Assembly: GCA_938045195.1 (NCBI GenBank)
Contig: CALINC010000004.1
Span: forward strand, 1 to 26,381
Length of the DNA: 26,381 nucleotides
Direction of reading: 5' to 3'
DNA from: an uncultured Treponema sp.
GTDB taxonomy: Bacteria > Spirochaetota > Spirochaetia > Treponematales > Treponemataceae
Made by a program: the position numbers and the translations under genes
The notes under the pieces: model-generated
The model's database searches: none
Told to the model about the DNA's origin: nothing
Seen by the model: the letters and a program-made list of their open reading frames with translations, nothing else
Part shown: positions 8,968 to 16,763 of the stretch, one piece after another
Position numbering within the stretch: position 1 is the first letter of the stretch
Layout: every line of letters begins with the position of its first letter

Positions 8968-10188
8968 TTATTTTACAATAATGCGCATAAACCGTTTTTT
9001 GCCTGCCCGCAAAATAAGTTCTCCGTCTTTATCAAGCATATCTGCTTTTATTATTGTTTTTATACCGCTTATTTTTTCGGTTCCGATAAAGGCACCGCCT
9101 TGCTCTACCAAACGGCGGGCATCGCTCTTTGTTGCGGCTAAACCCGACTCGGCAAATAAATCTAAAACGCCGATACCCTCCGCCAATTTTGACCGGGATA
9201 ATTCTATCGTCGGCATAGCTTCTTTATTTCCGCCGCCTGAAAAAGCTGCTTTTGCGCCTGCAAGGGCTTTTTCGGCTTCTTCCTTTCCGTGAATAAGGAG
9301 GGTAACTTCATACGCAAGTTTTTCTTTTGCCGTGTTTATGTTGCCTGCGCATATACCGGCAATTTCTTCAAGCGGCAAAAACGTAAACAGTTTCATAAAT
9401 TTTTCAACATCGGCATCGTCTACGTTTCTCCAATATTGAAAAAAATCATAAGGCGAAACAAACTCCGGGTCTAAAAACAGGGCACCCTTTTCGCTCTTGC
9501 CCATTTTTTGCCCGTCAGACCGCGTAATAAGCGGAAAGGTAAGTGCCGAAACTTCGCCGCCGGTTTTTCTGCGGATTAAATCGCTGCCCGCAACCATATT
9601 TCCCCATTGGTCATCGCCGCCTATTTGAAGCTCGACATTATAGTTTTTATGCAGCATTAAAAAATCGTAGCTTTGCAAAAGCTGATAATTAAATTCCAAA
9701 AACGAAAGCCCTGTTTCCATACGCTTTTTGTACGCTTCAAAAGAGAGCATTTTATTTACCGAAAACTGTGAGCCTATTTCGCGCATAAAATCGATATAAT
9801 TTAAATCGGCAAGCCATTCTTTATTGTTTATAAACCGTACGGAAGAGGCATCTTCGCCCAAAAATTTTTCAAGCTGGTTTTGAATGGAGTTTGCATTTTT
9901 ATCGAGAGTGCCGTAGTCGAGCATTTTGCGCATTTCGGTTTTGCCGGAAGGGTCTCCTATGCGCGCCGTACCGCCGCCCACTAAAATAATGCCTTTATGC
10001 CCGGCACGGCACAAATGCTTTAACGCAAAAATCGGAACCAGATGCCCGATGTGAAGACTTTGCCCCGTCGGGTCGGTGCCGGTGTAAAACGTAATGGATC
10101 CCTTATCCATTCTTTCTGAAAGAAAATTAAAATCGGTGCATTGCTTTGTAAAGCCTCTTTGGTCTAATGTTTTAAGTGCTGCATTCAT
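8968..10188 (-). CDS. tyrS: Tyrosine--tRNA ligase
   Basis: This is a 406-residue class I aminoacyl-tRNA synthetase that charges tRNA-Tyr in the cytoplasm. It has the HIGH motif at residues 46-49 (LHIGH), the tyrosine-binding region with GGDDQWGN near 190-197, and the KMSKS-type loop KMGKS at 228-232. An S4-like RNA-binding domain makes up the C-terminus (from about residue 335, ARRLVEQGGAFI). Length and domain order fit the TyrRS family. It is read divergently from the exported-protein cluster. The giant secreted protein follows 55 bases downstream on the same strand, so they may share a transcript, but no functional link is expected. The ATG is only 7 bases after a TATAAT box, and there is no Shine-Dalgarno sequence. 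Confidence 0.97.
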   Translation of the reverse strand: MNAALKTLDQRGFTKQCTDFNFLSERMDKGSITFYTGTDPTGQSLHIGHLVPIFALKHLCRAGHKGIILVGGGTARIGDPSGKTEMRKMLDYGTLDKNANSIQNQLEKFLGEDASSVRFINNKEWLADLNYIDFMREIGSQFSVNKMLSFEAYKKRMETGLSFLEFNYQLLQSYDFLMLHKNYNVELQIGGDDQWGNMVAGSDLIRRKTGGEVSALTFPLITRSDGQKMGKSEKGALFLDPEFVSPYDFFQYWRNVDDADVEKFMKLFTFLPLEEIAGICAGNINTAKEKLAYEVTLLIHGKEEAEKALAGAKAAFSGGGNKEAMPTIELSRSKLAEGIGVLDLFAESGLAATKSDARRLVEQGGAFIGTEKISGIKTIIKADMLDKDGELILRAGKKRFMRIIVK

Positions 10189-10195
10189 ATACTCT

Positions 10196-10224
10196 ATTAT
10201 ATGTCAAGTGAGAAAAGTTTTCAA
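10196..10224 (-). promoter_or_regulatory. tyrS promoter, predicted leaderless start
   Basis: Read on the minus strand, TTGAAA (10224-10219) is followed by a 17-base spacer and a perfect TATAAT (10201-10196). Seven bases then separate the -10 from the tyrS ATG at 10188. The expected transcription start falls on or next to the A of the ATG, so the mRNA would have no 5' leader. Confidence 0.78.
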
Positions 10225-10237
10225 CTCATTGTTGACC

Positions 10238-10266
10238 TTGACATTATAAAAAAAGCGGTATATACT
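10238..10266 (+). promoter_or_regulatory. Promoter of the exported-protein cluster
   Basis: A perfect TTGACA (10238-10243), a 17-base spacer and TATACT (10261-10266) precede the ATG at 10284 by 17 bases. The predicted leader is about 10 bases and holds no Shine-Dalgarno sequence. It is divergent from the tyrS promoter; the two -35 boxes are 13 bases apart. Confidence 0.78.
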
Positions 10267-10283
10267 GGTACAGTATTTGTACT

Positions 10284-11615
10284 ATGACCATAAAAACGAT
10301 TTTTAGCCGATTTATACTATTTCTCTTTTTTATAAGCTGCCCTTTGATAACAGCCCAAAATGTAAGTAAAAAACAGGACATTGCCGTATTCTCGCTTTCT
10401 TATTACGGCTGGTTAATTCCCGGCTTTTTATATAACGGAATTGACGGCGAAATTATGAAAAATTTCTTTGCGCTCAAACGTTTTAATATAATTGCAATGG
10501 AACATCGGCTATACGCAAACGACTTGGAAACCTTTAGCCGCGCCGTTTTAAATTCGCGCGAAGCAAACACGCAAATTCCCGAAGAAGTTCTTATGGGGCA
10601 TGAATCTTTTACCCGCCAAGATTGGGAAAAAACCATAAACTCGTATTATACGGTTGTTCCCATTGTGCAAAACTATACGGTTCAAGAAATTGAAAAAAAA
10701 GAAGGCGGAAAAAAAACTTTTAGCTATAAAGTAAAATTCGCCGTAGAATTTCATATCTACTCGATAGAAAAAAAAGAAAAAATTGCATTCTTCACAATAG
10801 AAGAAAGTATGACCGGAAAAAATTTACAAGAAGCTGTAGAACTTACCATAAGCCTTTTTGGAATAGAACTTGAGCGGGCTTTGCGCGGTATCGAAGATTT
10901 TAAAATTAAAACGGGTGTTATAAAAACCGAAAATAAAAAAGTTTATTTTGAACTCGGCGAAAATATCGGCGTAAAAAAAGGTGATGAATATGTCGTCATA
11001 GGTTATGATGAAGATAATAATGAAAAAGAAACGGGCTTTTTAGTTGTAACGGAAACCGAACAAGATTTTTCTTCAGCACTTACGCTCTATGCAAATCCTA
11101 AGATTGTTATGGGTGACCAATTAAAAGAAGTGCCGCGCCTCCCCGTAGAATTCAGATTGGCTTTTGCAGGAGAGTTCGGTTTAAATTTTAAATATGGAGA
11201 AAAAAGTCCTGCGGTTTTTCAAGCAGGGCTGCACATTTCGCAAACCAGAGGTTTTTACCGTTTTAGACCCTGCTATGCAATCGAAGCCGGATTTTCAAGC
11301 GGAAAAAATACGATAAAAGCAGGCATACCCGTTTCAATTTTAATCGGTACCGAAATTTGGAATACATATTTCGGAAAAATGCAAATATTACCTACCGTTC
11401 AAGTTTTTTACACAACGCTTGCTTTAATAGAAAAGACTTCAAAATGGAAACCGGCAGAAGCGGGGATTAAAGTTTTTGTACATACAAGCAGACTTATCAC
11501 CAGAGATGTAAAACTCGGTGTTGATATTGGTTTTAAAGCAGGGATAGACCTGCGAGAAACAGCGGCACTCTTTTTCCGTGCCATACTAGGTGTGGGACTT
11601 ACAGTTAAATTCTAA
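10284..11615 (+). CDS. Exported CsgG/FlgT-like protein with C-terminal beta-barrel-like region
   Basis: This 443-residue protein has a signal peptide (about residues 1-25, ending LITAQ; an alternative lipobox-like FFISC lies inside it). Residues 30-200 have alternating strands and helices (IAVFSLS..., RFNIIAMEHRL, VKFAVEFHIYS) reminiscent of the CsgG/LpoB/FlgT fold. Residues about 205-270 resemble the SH3-like C-terminal domain of FlgT (YFELGENIGVKKGDEYVVIG). From about 290 the sequence is a run of amphipathic strands ending in GVGLTVKF, with a terminal Phe like an outer-membrane beta-signal. I do not recognise a named family. It is inferred to be an outer-membrane protein with a periplasmic head. 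It is first in a cluster with three lipoprotein genes; the next gene starts 27 bases downstream. Confidence 0.72.
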   Translation: MTIKTIFSRFILFLFFISCPLITAQNVSKKQDIAVFSLSYYGWLIPGFLYNGIDGEIMKNFFALKRFNIIAMEHRLYANDLETFSRAVLNSREANTQIPEEVLMGHESFTRQDWEKTINSYYTVVPIVQNYTVQEIEKKEGGKKTFSYKVKFAVEFHIYSIEKKEKIAFFTIEESMTGKNLQEAVELTISLFGIELERALRGIEDFKIKTGVIKTENKKVYFELGENIGVKKGDEYVVIGYDEDNNEKETGFLVVTETEQDFSSALTLYANPKIVMGDQLKEVPRLPVEFRLAFAGEFGLNFKYGEKSPAVFQAGLHISQTRGFYRFRPCYAIEAGFSSGKNTIKAGIPVSILIGTEIWNTYFGKMQILPTVQVFYTTLALIEKTSKWKPAEAGIKVFVHTSRLITRDVKLGVDIGFKAGIDLRETAALFFRAILGVGLTVKF

Positions 11616-11642
11616 ATTATGTTTATTTTGATAGGGGCAAAT

Positions 11643-12998
11643 ATGAAAAAAATTATCTTGTTTTCGACATTGGTTGTTTTACTCATCTCTTCTTGTGCAT
11701 TCCTTGAAGAAAGCACAAAAGACGGCTTTGGAAAAAAAGCACAGCCGAAATATAAGAACATCCAAGAATACACGGCTATCGGTGAAGATGAATCTCTTAT
11801 GCGTTCCATAAATAAGGCAAAAATAGGAGCAATCCGGCAAGGCGTTATTGAAATTATCGGTGCCTATGCAGAGCAAAAAAATTCTGCAAGGCTTAAAGAA
11901 ATTTTATACAATACGGAAAACCCGAACCGCTATATTGTTAATGCCGATATGAAAATTCTGCAAAAATCTAAAAACGGCGATATTTATATCTGTAAAGCCG
12001 TTGTTCCCGTTAAGATGAAAGAAATCGAAGCCCTTTTATATGCTGAAAATATGGCTGCAAATTCTTTAGACGAAGCGGATGAAGCGGGGTCTCCTAAAAC
12101 TGTGGACGATTTGGTTTTCGGGCAAGGTGCAATAAACGGCAATGCCGCTTCGGCAAAGCAAAAAGCCAAAGACGCAGATACAATTCTTGCGGAAGCAAAG
12201 GGGTCTGCCAAAAATAAAGAACATATAGAATTTTTAAATGCCTATATAGAAAATATGACCTATATGGTTTTTAATGCGGAAGATTCTTCTTCAGATAAAT
12301 TTTTATTAAAAGCCGGCGTAGAAACGGCAAACGGGTATCTTTTAAAACAAGGCTATCGCGCTATCGATTTTACCGAAGTGGAAAAACTGAAAAAAGACAA
12401 TACCCTTGTGTATCAAGAAAGCTCTTCTGAAAATGTATCGGTTATTCAATTTATTGCACAAAAATTGAACGCTGACATTTATATGGAGCTTGATGCCGTA
12501 ACTGAAGGCGGATATGAACGGAACGGATATTACGGTTCTGCAAAAATCACTTTAAAAATTTTTAACCCCTCCACCGGTGAACTTTTAGGTTCCGTTCCGT
12601 ATTCAAGTCCCAAAACATTTAGTACGGTCAGTGCTTATGATGCACAATCAAACGCCGTTCAGTCTACCGTATACAAGGCATTGCCCCTTGCAATCGACCA
12701 AGCAAAAATTCTTTTGGAAAAAGCATACTCAAACGGAATACGGTATGAGCTTATTATTAACGATACGCCGGACAGCAAAAGTATGTCGCGCTTTAGAAGC
12801 TGTTTAAAAGATAATGTAAGCGGAATAAAAACTTTGTACCAATCGTCAGCGCAGACAAAGTATGAAGTTTTATTTTTCGGGACAATTGATGATTTGGAAG
12901 CAGTTGTGTATGATACTGCGGAATCAACTGCCGGTTTTAATAAAATGGAACTTGTAATGCTTCGCGGTAAAACACTCACATTTAAGTCAGGTTTTTAG
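11643..12998 (+). CDS. Putative lipoprotein with FlgT/CsgG-like features
   Basis: This is a 451-residue protein. The chosen ATG follows AGGGG by about 7 bases; an upstream in-frame ATG (11619) would only lengthen the signal peptide. The N-terminus is a lipoprotein signal peptide with lipobox LISSC (about residue 18), so it is probably anchored in a membrane. An alpha-helical stretch (RSINKAKIGAIRQGVIEIIG) resembles the N-terminal FlgT/LPP20 pattern. After an Ala-rich linker, the C-terminal half (from about 250) has NADIYMELDAV, YGSAKITLKIF and a final mixed alpha/beta domain, again like CsgG/DUF6175-type periplasmic domains. No catalytic motif is seen. The 27-base gap and shared orientation suggest an operon with the preceding barrel-like protein, possibly as partners. 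Confidence 0.72.
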   Translation: MKKIILFSTLVVLLISSCAFLEESTKDGFGKKAQPKYKNIQEYTAIGEDESLMRSINKAKIGAIRQGVIEIIGAYAEQKNSARLKEILYNTENPNRYIVNADMKILQKSKNGDIYICKAVVPVKMKEIEALLYAENMAANSLDEADEAGSPKTVDDLVFGQGAINGNAASAKQKAKDADTILAEAKGSAKNKEHIEFLNAYIENMTYMVFNAEDSSSDKFLLKAGVETANGYLLKQGYRAIDFTEVEKLKKDNTLVYQESSSENVSVIQFIAQKLNADIYMELDAVTEGGYERNGYYGSAKITLKIFNPSTGELLGSVPYSSPKTFSTVSAYDAQSNAVQSTVYKALPLAIDQAKILLEKAYSNGIRYELIINDTPDSKSMSRFRSCLKDNVSGIKTLYQSSAQTKYEVLFFGTIDDLEAVVYDTAESTAGFNKMELVMLRGKTLTFKSGF

Positions 12999-13016
12999 CT
13001 GATTTTAAATTGCGGC

Positions 13017-13053
13017 TTATTGTATGCACTTTTTCACTGACGTTGCAAAAGTG
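13017..13053 (+). repeat. Dispersed intergenic inverted repeat, copy A
   Basis: CACTTTT (13027-13033) and AAAAGTG (13047-13053) form a 7-bp stem around CACTGACGTT. The left flank TTATTGTATG and the loop word CACTGACGTT are shared with copy B at 17062-17121. Copy C at 24014-24050 has the same stem. The right arm overlaps a possible -35 for the lipoprotein gene at 13130. Confidence 0.7.
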
Positions 13054-13070
13054 TTATTATATGCTATAAA
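13043..13070 (+). promoter_or_regulatory. Possible promoter of the 13130 lipoprotein gene
   Basis: TTGCAA (13043-13048), a 16-base spacer and TATAAA (13065-13070) lie about 60 bases upstream of the ATG. The -35 would be supplied by the right arm of the dispersed repeat. Boxes are imperfect, so this is tentative. Confidence 0.4.
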
Positions 13071-13129
13071 TGAAACTTTCGATAGCTTCGGAGGTTTTAG
13101 AAACATAATTTGCAATTTAGGAGGCAAAT

Positions 13130-13783
13130 ATGAAAAACGTAATCAAATTGATTCTGGGTTTAGCCGTTCTTGCGGCTATTTTTGCAAGTTGTGCAACAAA
13201 AGAAGCACAGCCTATCGGGAAAATTTCAGACAAAGTAAAACAGCCTGAAATTATCGACCACAAAAATTTTAAGTGGGGAACGGCAGTTCCCGCTTGGGTC
13301 GCTCAAGAAGCTCAGGACTTGGAGAAATCTCCGGATTATAAAGACGTATATCTTTTTAAATTTGAATCTCCGCGTTCGAAAAGTTTAGAGGGTGCCGAAT
13401 TGTGGACAAAAGATTTCTCCATTCCTTCGGAAATGGCACGTATGGTTAGAATGCGCGTCGAAAGCAAGGCGGCGGCAGCGGCGGCAGGCGATAAGGACAG
13501 AATTGACGGGTATCTTGAAGACATCGTAAAAACAATTACCGATACGGAACTTTCAGGCTTTAAGAAAGAAAGCGACTATTGGGTTCAAATGCGTTATTTT
13601 GATGCAGACGGAAAACCGGAAGCGGATGACTTCACATATATTGCGTTATACAGCATATCTAAAAAAACATTGGATAGGCTTATAAGCGACGCAATAAGCG
13701 GTGCCGATAAACTTAAACCTAAAACCGAAGAAGAGCGTACCGTTCGAGAACGCGTAAAAGAAGCACTCAAAGAAGGCATTTAA
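13130..13783 (+). CDS. Small putative lipoprotein, LPP20-like
   Basis: This is a 217-residue protein with an excellent start: AGGAGG ends 5 bases before the ATG. The signal peptide ends in a lipobox IFASC (Cys about 22), predicting a lipid-anchored envelope protein. After a short linker comes a PAWV segment (residues about 47-50), then helices (EMARMVRMRVESKAAAAAAG). A strand-strand-helix block follows (DYWVQMRYF, FTYIALYSISKKTLDRLI) and the tail is charged and helical. The PxWV start and the yIxLYSI-type strand are reminiscent of LPP20-family lipoproteins, like its neighbour at 13874. Function unknown. A strong hairpin follows the stop codon, so the gene may form its own short transcript. 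Confidence 0.75.
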   Translation: MKNVIKLILGLAVLAAIFASCATKEAQPIGKISDKVKQPEIIDHKNFKWGTAVPAWVAQEAQDLEKSPDYKDVYLFKFESPRSKSLEGAELWTKDFSIPSEMARMVRMRVESKAAAAAAGDKDRIDGYLEDIVKTITDTELSGFKKESDYWVQMRYFDADGKPEADDFTYIALYSISKKTLDRLISDAISGADKLKPKTEEERTVRERVKEALKEGI

Positions 13784-13797
13784 TTATTATCCTATGG

Positions 13798-13858
13798 GGA
13801 ATAATCGGAAGACAAATATTAGATGTTTTTCCGGTTATTCCATATTCGTTTTGTTTTT
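13798..13858 (+). terminator. Likely intrinsic terminator after the 13130 gene
   Basis: GGAATAATCGGAA (13798-13810) pairs with TTCCGGTTATTCC (13829-13841): 13 pairs with a single G-U wobble around an 18-base loop. A T-rich run (GTTTTGTTTTT, to 13858) begins 6 bases later. The delay before the T-run lowers confidence. Confidence 0.55.
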
Positions 13859-13873
13859 AATTGATTTTATAGT

Positions 13874-15310
13874 ATGTTATATCTAAATAGAAGACTGTTT
13901 TATGCTCTGCTTACAAGCTGTGTTTTTTTTGCTTTCTTTGTGTTTTCGTGTGCGACCGATTTATCTTCGGCAAAAAAAGATGAAGTACCCGATTGGATAC
14001 TAAATGTTCCGCCGAGCGATAACCGCGCCGAATATTTTACCGCTTCAGGGTCAGGCAGTACGGCAGCCATCGCAGAAGAAAACGCAAAAAATAATCTTAT
14101 ATATGAAATTGTGCGCACGCTTGGTGTTTCCATTAAAACAAATGCAACCGCCGCTGTATTCGGCAGCATTAATAATTTAGACAAAACAATCGAGCAGGAG
14201 ATAAAACAGTCGGCGCAGGCAACTATAAAAAATCTAAAAATAAAAAAACGGTATATAGAAAAAAACGATACCGGCAGTACTATATATGTTTTGGCGGAAT
14301 ACGGCAAAGATGAATTGCAAAAAGAAAAAATGCGGCTTTTAAAACTTGCCGAAGAAAAAATAAACAGTGTAGCAATACCTGCGGCGGAGGCGGTGCAATT
14401 TGATTCCGAAAAAAAATATTTTGCGGCTTGTTATCATTATGTACAAGCCTCTTCTGCTGCTTACATTGCTCAGCTCGAAAATGCCGAAATTAAATTTGAA
14501 GAAAATATAAACAAAGCAAAACAAAGTTTAAAAAAATTTGAACTGACATATACAGGCAATACTTTTCTCACTACCGAAAGCGGGGAATTTTTACCGCCGA
14601 TACGCATACAGTGTTTTGAAGCAAATGTTCCCATTTTGGTAATCTACACGGTAAAACCGGAACAAGCAGGTTCTACACAAAAGGTTTTTACCGAAACAAT
14701 AGAAACCGATGGAAACGGCATTGCAGAATTTATTTTGCCCTTACAAGAAGCCGCTTGTTCGGGAACTATTACATTTGAAGTCGATGTTACCGAGATGCGC
14801 AAAATGCTTAAAAAAACAAATAAGGTATTTGCGGAACAAGCCGGAAGCGAATTAAAAAAAACGGCTTCTAAAAAAAATATATCGGTTACGTATGGAATTG
14901 CATATAATAAAACTCAAAAAGAACAAAAAAAAGTTTCGGTTGATATTTTTATGGAAGAATCCGGCGGCATTCAAAAACATACTGCATCCTTAGCAACCGG
15001 ACAAGCACTAATAGAAAATTTACAAAAAATGAATTGCAATGCAAAAAAAATACATTCAAAAAATTCGCAAGCGGAATTTGTTATTTCAGGACGGATAATT
15101 GCAGATGAAATTGACGCTTCGCAAACAAGCGTTCTTGTTAAACTAACAGCCGAAATTGAAATTTATTGCACAACAACAAATGAACTAATTTATGTACGCA
15201 ATATTTCAAAAAGGGGAGCAGGCTTTACTGAGGCTGAAGCATACTCTTCAGCCTCACATTCCTTAGCAAAACAAATCGCTTTGGAATTTGCAAGCTGCCG
15301 GCAAAATTAA
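13874..15310 (+). CDS. LPP20-family-like lipoprotein
   Basis: This is a 478-residue protein. The N-terminus is a signal peptide with lipobox VFSC (Cys about 26). The next segment, VPDWILNVPP...EYFTASGSG...AAIAEENAKNNLIYEIVRTLGVSI, follows the LPP20 pattern closely (P-x-W, a glycine-rich strand, then Ala-rich helix). LPP20 domains occur in Helicobacter envelope/flagellar-sheath lipoproteins and in FlgT-like proteins. A central part (about 215-320) looks like an Ig/beta domain. The C-terminal part (about 340-478) repeats the CsgG/FlgT-like pattern with SQAEFVISGRIIADEI and a final Ala-rich helix. There is no Shine-Dalgarno sequence: a TATAGT directly abuts the ATG, so the real initiation signal is unclear. 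Its stop codon overlaps the asnS stop on the other strand. Confidence 0.75.
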   Translation: MLYLNRRLFYALLTSCVFFAFFVFSCATDLSSAKKDEVPDWILNVPPSDNRAEYFTASGSGSTAAIAEENAKNNLIYEIVRTLGVSIKTNATAAVFGSINNLDKTIEQEIKQSAQATIKNLKIKKRYIEKNDTGSTIYVLAEYGKDELQKEKMRLLKLAEEKINSVAIPAAEAVQFDSEKKYFAACYHYVQASSAAYIAQLENAEIKFEENINKAKQSLKKFELTYTGNTFLTTESGEFLPPIRIQCFEANVPILVIYTVKPEQAGSTQKVFTETIETDGNGIAEFILPLQEAACSGTITFEVDVTEMRKMLKKTNKVFAEQAGSELKKTASKKNISVTYGIAYNKTQKEQKKVSVDIFMEESGGIQKHTASLATGQALIENLQKMNCNAKKIHSKNSQAEFVISGRIIADEIDASQTSVLVKLTAEIEIYCTTTNELIYVRNISKRGAGFTEAEAYSSASHSLAKQIALEFASCRQN

Positions 15311-16728
15311 AATTCAGCGAGTTTCGGTGCCCTTGGGAACGGAATAACATCACGTATATTTGCCATACCCGTAACATACAAAAGCAGCCGTTCAAAACCG
15401 AGCCCGAAACCCGAATGCGGAACTGTTCCGTATCGGCGTAAATCCAAATACCACCAATAATCTTCTTCACGTAAGTTGAGTTCTTTAATTCTGCTTTGCA
15501 AAACTTCAAGCCGCTCTTCCCGTTCGGAACCGCCTATAATTTCTCCTAAGCCCGGAACAAGGACATCCATTGCACGCACGGTTTTTCCGTCATCGTTTAA
15601 TTTCATATAAAACGATTTTATTTCTTTCGGATAATCCGTAACAATAACCGGCCCCTTAAACACTTCCTCCGTTAAAAAACGCTCATGTTCGCTTTGCAAG
15701 TCGCAGCCCCAATAAGGGTTAAACTCAAACCTATCTTTGTGTTTTTCCAACTCTGCGACAGCTTCCGTATATGTAATGTGCGTAAAAGGCGTACTGACCA
15801 CATGTTTTATCATATCAATAAGCCCATTCTTTATCCTTGAATCAAAGAATTGCAAATCCTCGCCGCATTTTTCCAAAGCCCATTTTAGGAGGAATACGAT
15901 AAAATCTTGTGCAAGCTGCATATTTTCTTTTATCGTGAAAAACGAGATTTCGGGTTCTACCATCCAAAACTCTGCCAAATGGCGGGTTGTGTTTGAATTT
16001 TCAGCACGGAATGTAGGACCGAATGTATAAATGCGTGAAAGAGCAGCCGCATAGGTTTCGCCTTCAAGCTGCCCCGAAACGGTTAGATTTGCCGGTTTAC
16101 CGAAAAAGTCTTCCGTATAATCAATTTTGAACGTATCGGGACTGCATTTTTCTTTTAACGCTTTTTTCACAATTTCGTCAAGGTTAAATGCCGTAACATG
16201 AAACATTTCACCTGCCCCCTCGCAATCGGAAGCGGTAATCAGCGGAGTATGCACATATTGAAAGCCCCGCTCTTGAAAAAATACGTGAATTGCATAAGCC
16301 ATTTGGCTCCGCATTCTGGCGACAGCTCCGAAAGTATTGGTACGCGGACGAAGATGCGCAATCTCCCGCAAAAATTCAAAAGTATGATGCTTTTTTTGTA
16401 AAGGATAATTTTCAACGGGAGCATTACCAAACAAATTAATATTTTCGGCTTGGACTTCAACAGTTTGTCCTTGCGCAGGAGAAGGAATTAATTTGCCCGA
16501 AACTTTAACGGAAGCACCTGTCGTTATTTTTTTCAACACACTTTCCGTATTTTCATCGAGATTATTTGAGCGGTCAAAGGCAGCTTGAATTGAAGCAAAG
16601 CACGAGCCGTCATTAATTTCGATGAAGACTAAATTTTTAGTTTCCCGTTTTGTGCGAACCCATCCGTACACCTCAACAGTTTGACCGGCAGGTTCAGAAG
16701 TTAAAATATCTTTTATTAAGTCAATCAT
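15307..16728 (-). CDS. asnS: Asparagine--tRNA ligase
   Basis: This is a 473-residue class IIb aminoacyl-tRNA synthetase that charges tRNA-Asn. It has an N-terminal OB-fold anticodon-binding domain (VEVYGWVRTKRETKNLVFIEINDGS, residues about 18-42). Motif 2 is FRAENSNTTRHLAEFWMVEPEI and the C-terminal motif 3 is GFGLGFERLLLYVTG, followed by the family ending PFPRAPKLAEF. Length is normal. A longer ORF begins at 16773, but a consensus promoter lies within that extension, so the start is set at MIDLIKDIL (16728). No Shine-Dalgarno sequence is present and a leaderless mRNA is predicted. It is convergent with the lipoprotein gene at 13874; both stop codons are contained in one TTAA. Confidence 0.96.
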   Translation of the reverse strand: MIDLIKDILTSEPAGQTVEVYGWVRTKRETKNLVFIEINDGSCFASIQAAFDRSNNLDENTESVLKKITTGASVKVSGKLIPSPAQGQTVEVQAENINLFGNAPVENYPLQKKHHTFEFLREIAHLRPRTNTFGAVARMRSQMAYAIHVFFQERGFQYVHTPLITASDCEGAGEMFHVTAFNLDEIVKKALKEKCSPDTFKIDYTEDFFGKPANLTVSGQLEGETYAAALSRIYTFGPTFRAENSNTTRHLAEFWMVEPEISFFTIKENMQLAQDFIVFLLKWALEKCGEDLQFFDSRIKNGLIDMIKHVVSTPFTHITYTEAVAELEKHKDRFEFNPYWGCDLQSEHERFLTEEVFKGPVIVTDYPKEIKSFYMKLNDDGKTVRAMDVLVPGLGEIIGGSEREERLEVLQSRIKELNLREEDYWWYLDLRRYGTVPHSGFGLGFERLLLYVTGMANIRDVIPFPRAPKLAEF

Positions 16729-16734
16729 TCTGAT

Positions 16735-16763
16735 ATTATATGAAGAAAAGTGAAGCGTGTCAA
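16735..16763 (-). promoter_or_regulatory. asnS promoter, perfect sigma70 consensus, leaderless
   Basis: On the minus strand the sequence has TTGACA (16763-16758), exactly 17 bases, then TATAAT (16740-16735). Six bases follow before the ATG at 16728. All twelve consensus bases match. The predicted transcription start is at or beside the start codon. Confidence 0.85.

Noticed and set aside
10203..10208. TTGACA directly upstream of the tyrS TATAAT on the minus strand as a -35 box
   Set aside because: It nearly touches the -10, far short of a 16-18 base spacer; TTGAAA at 10224-10219 has the right distance.
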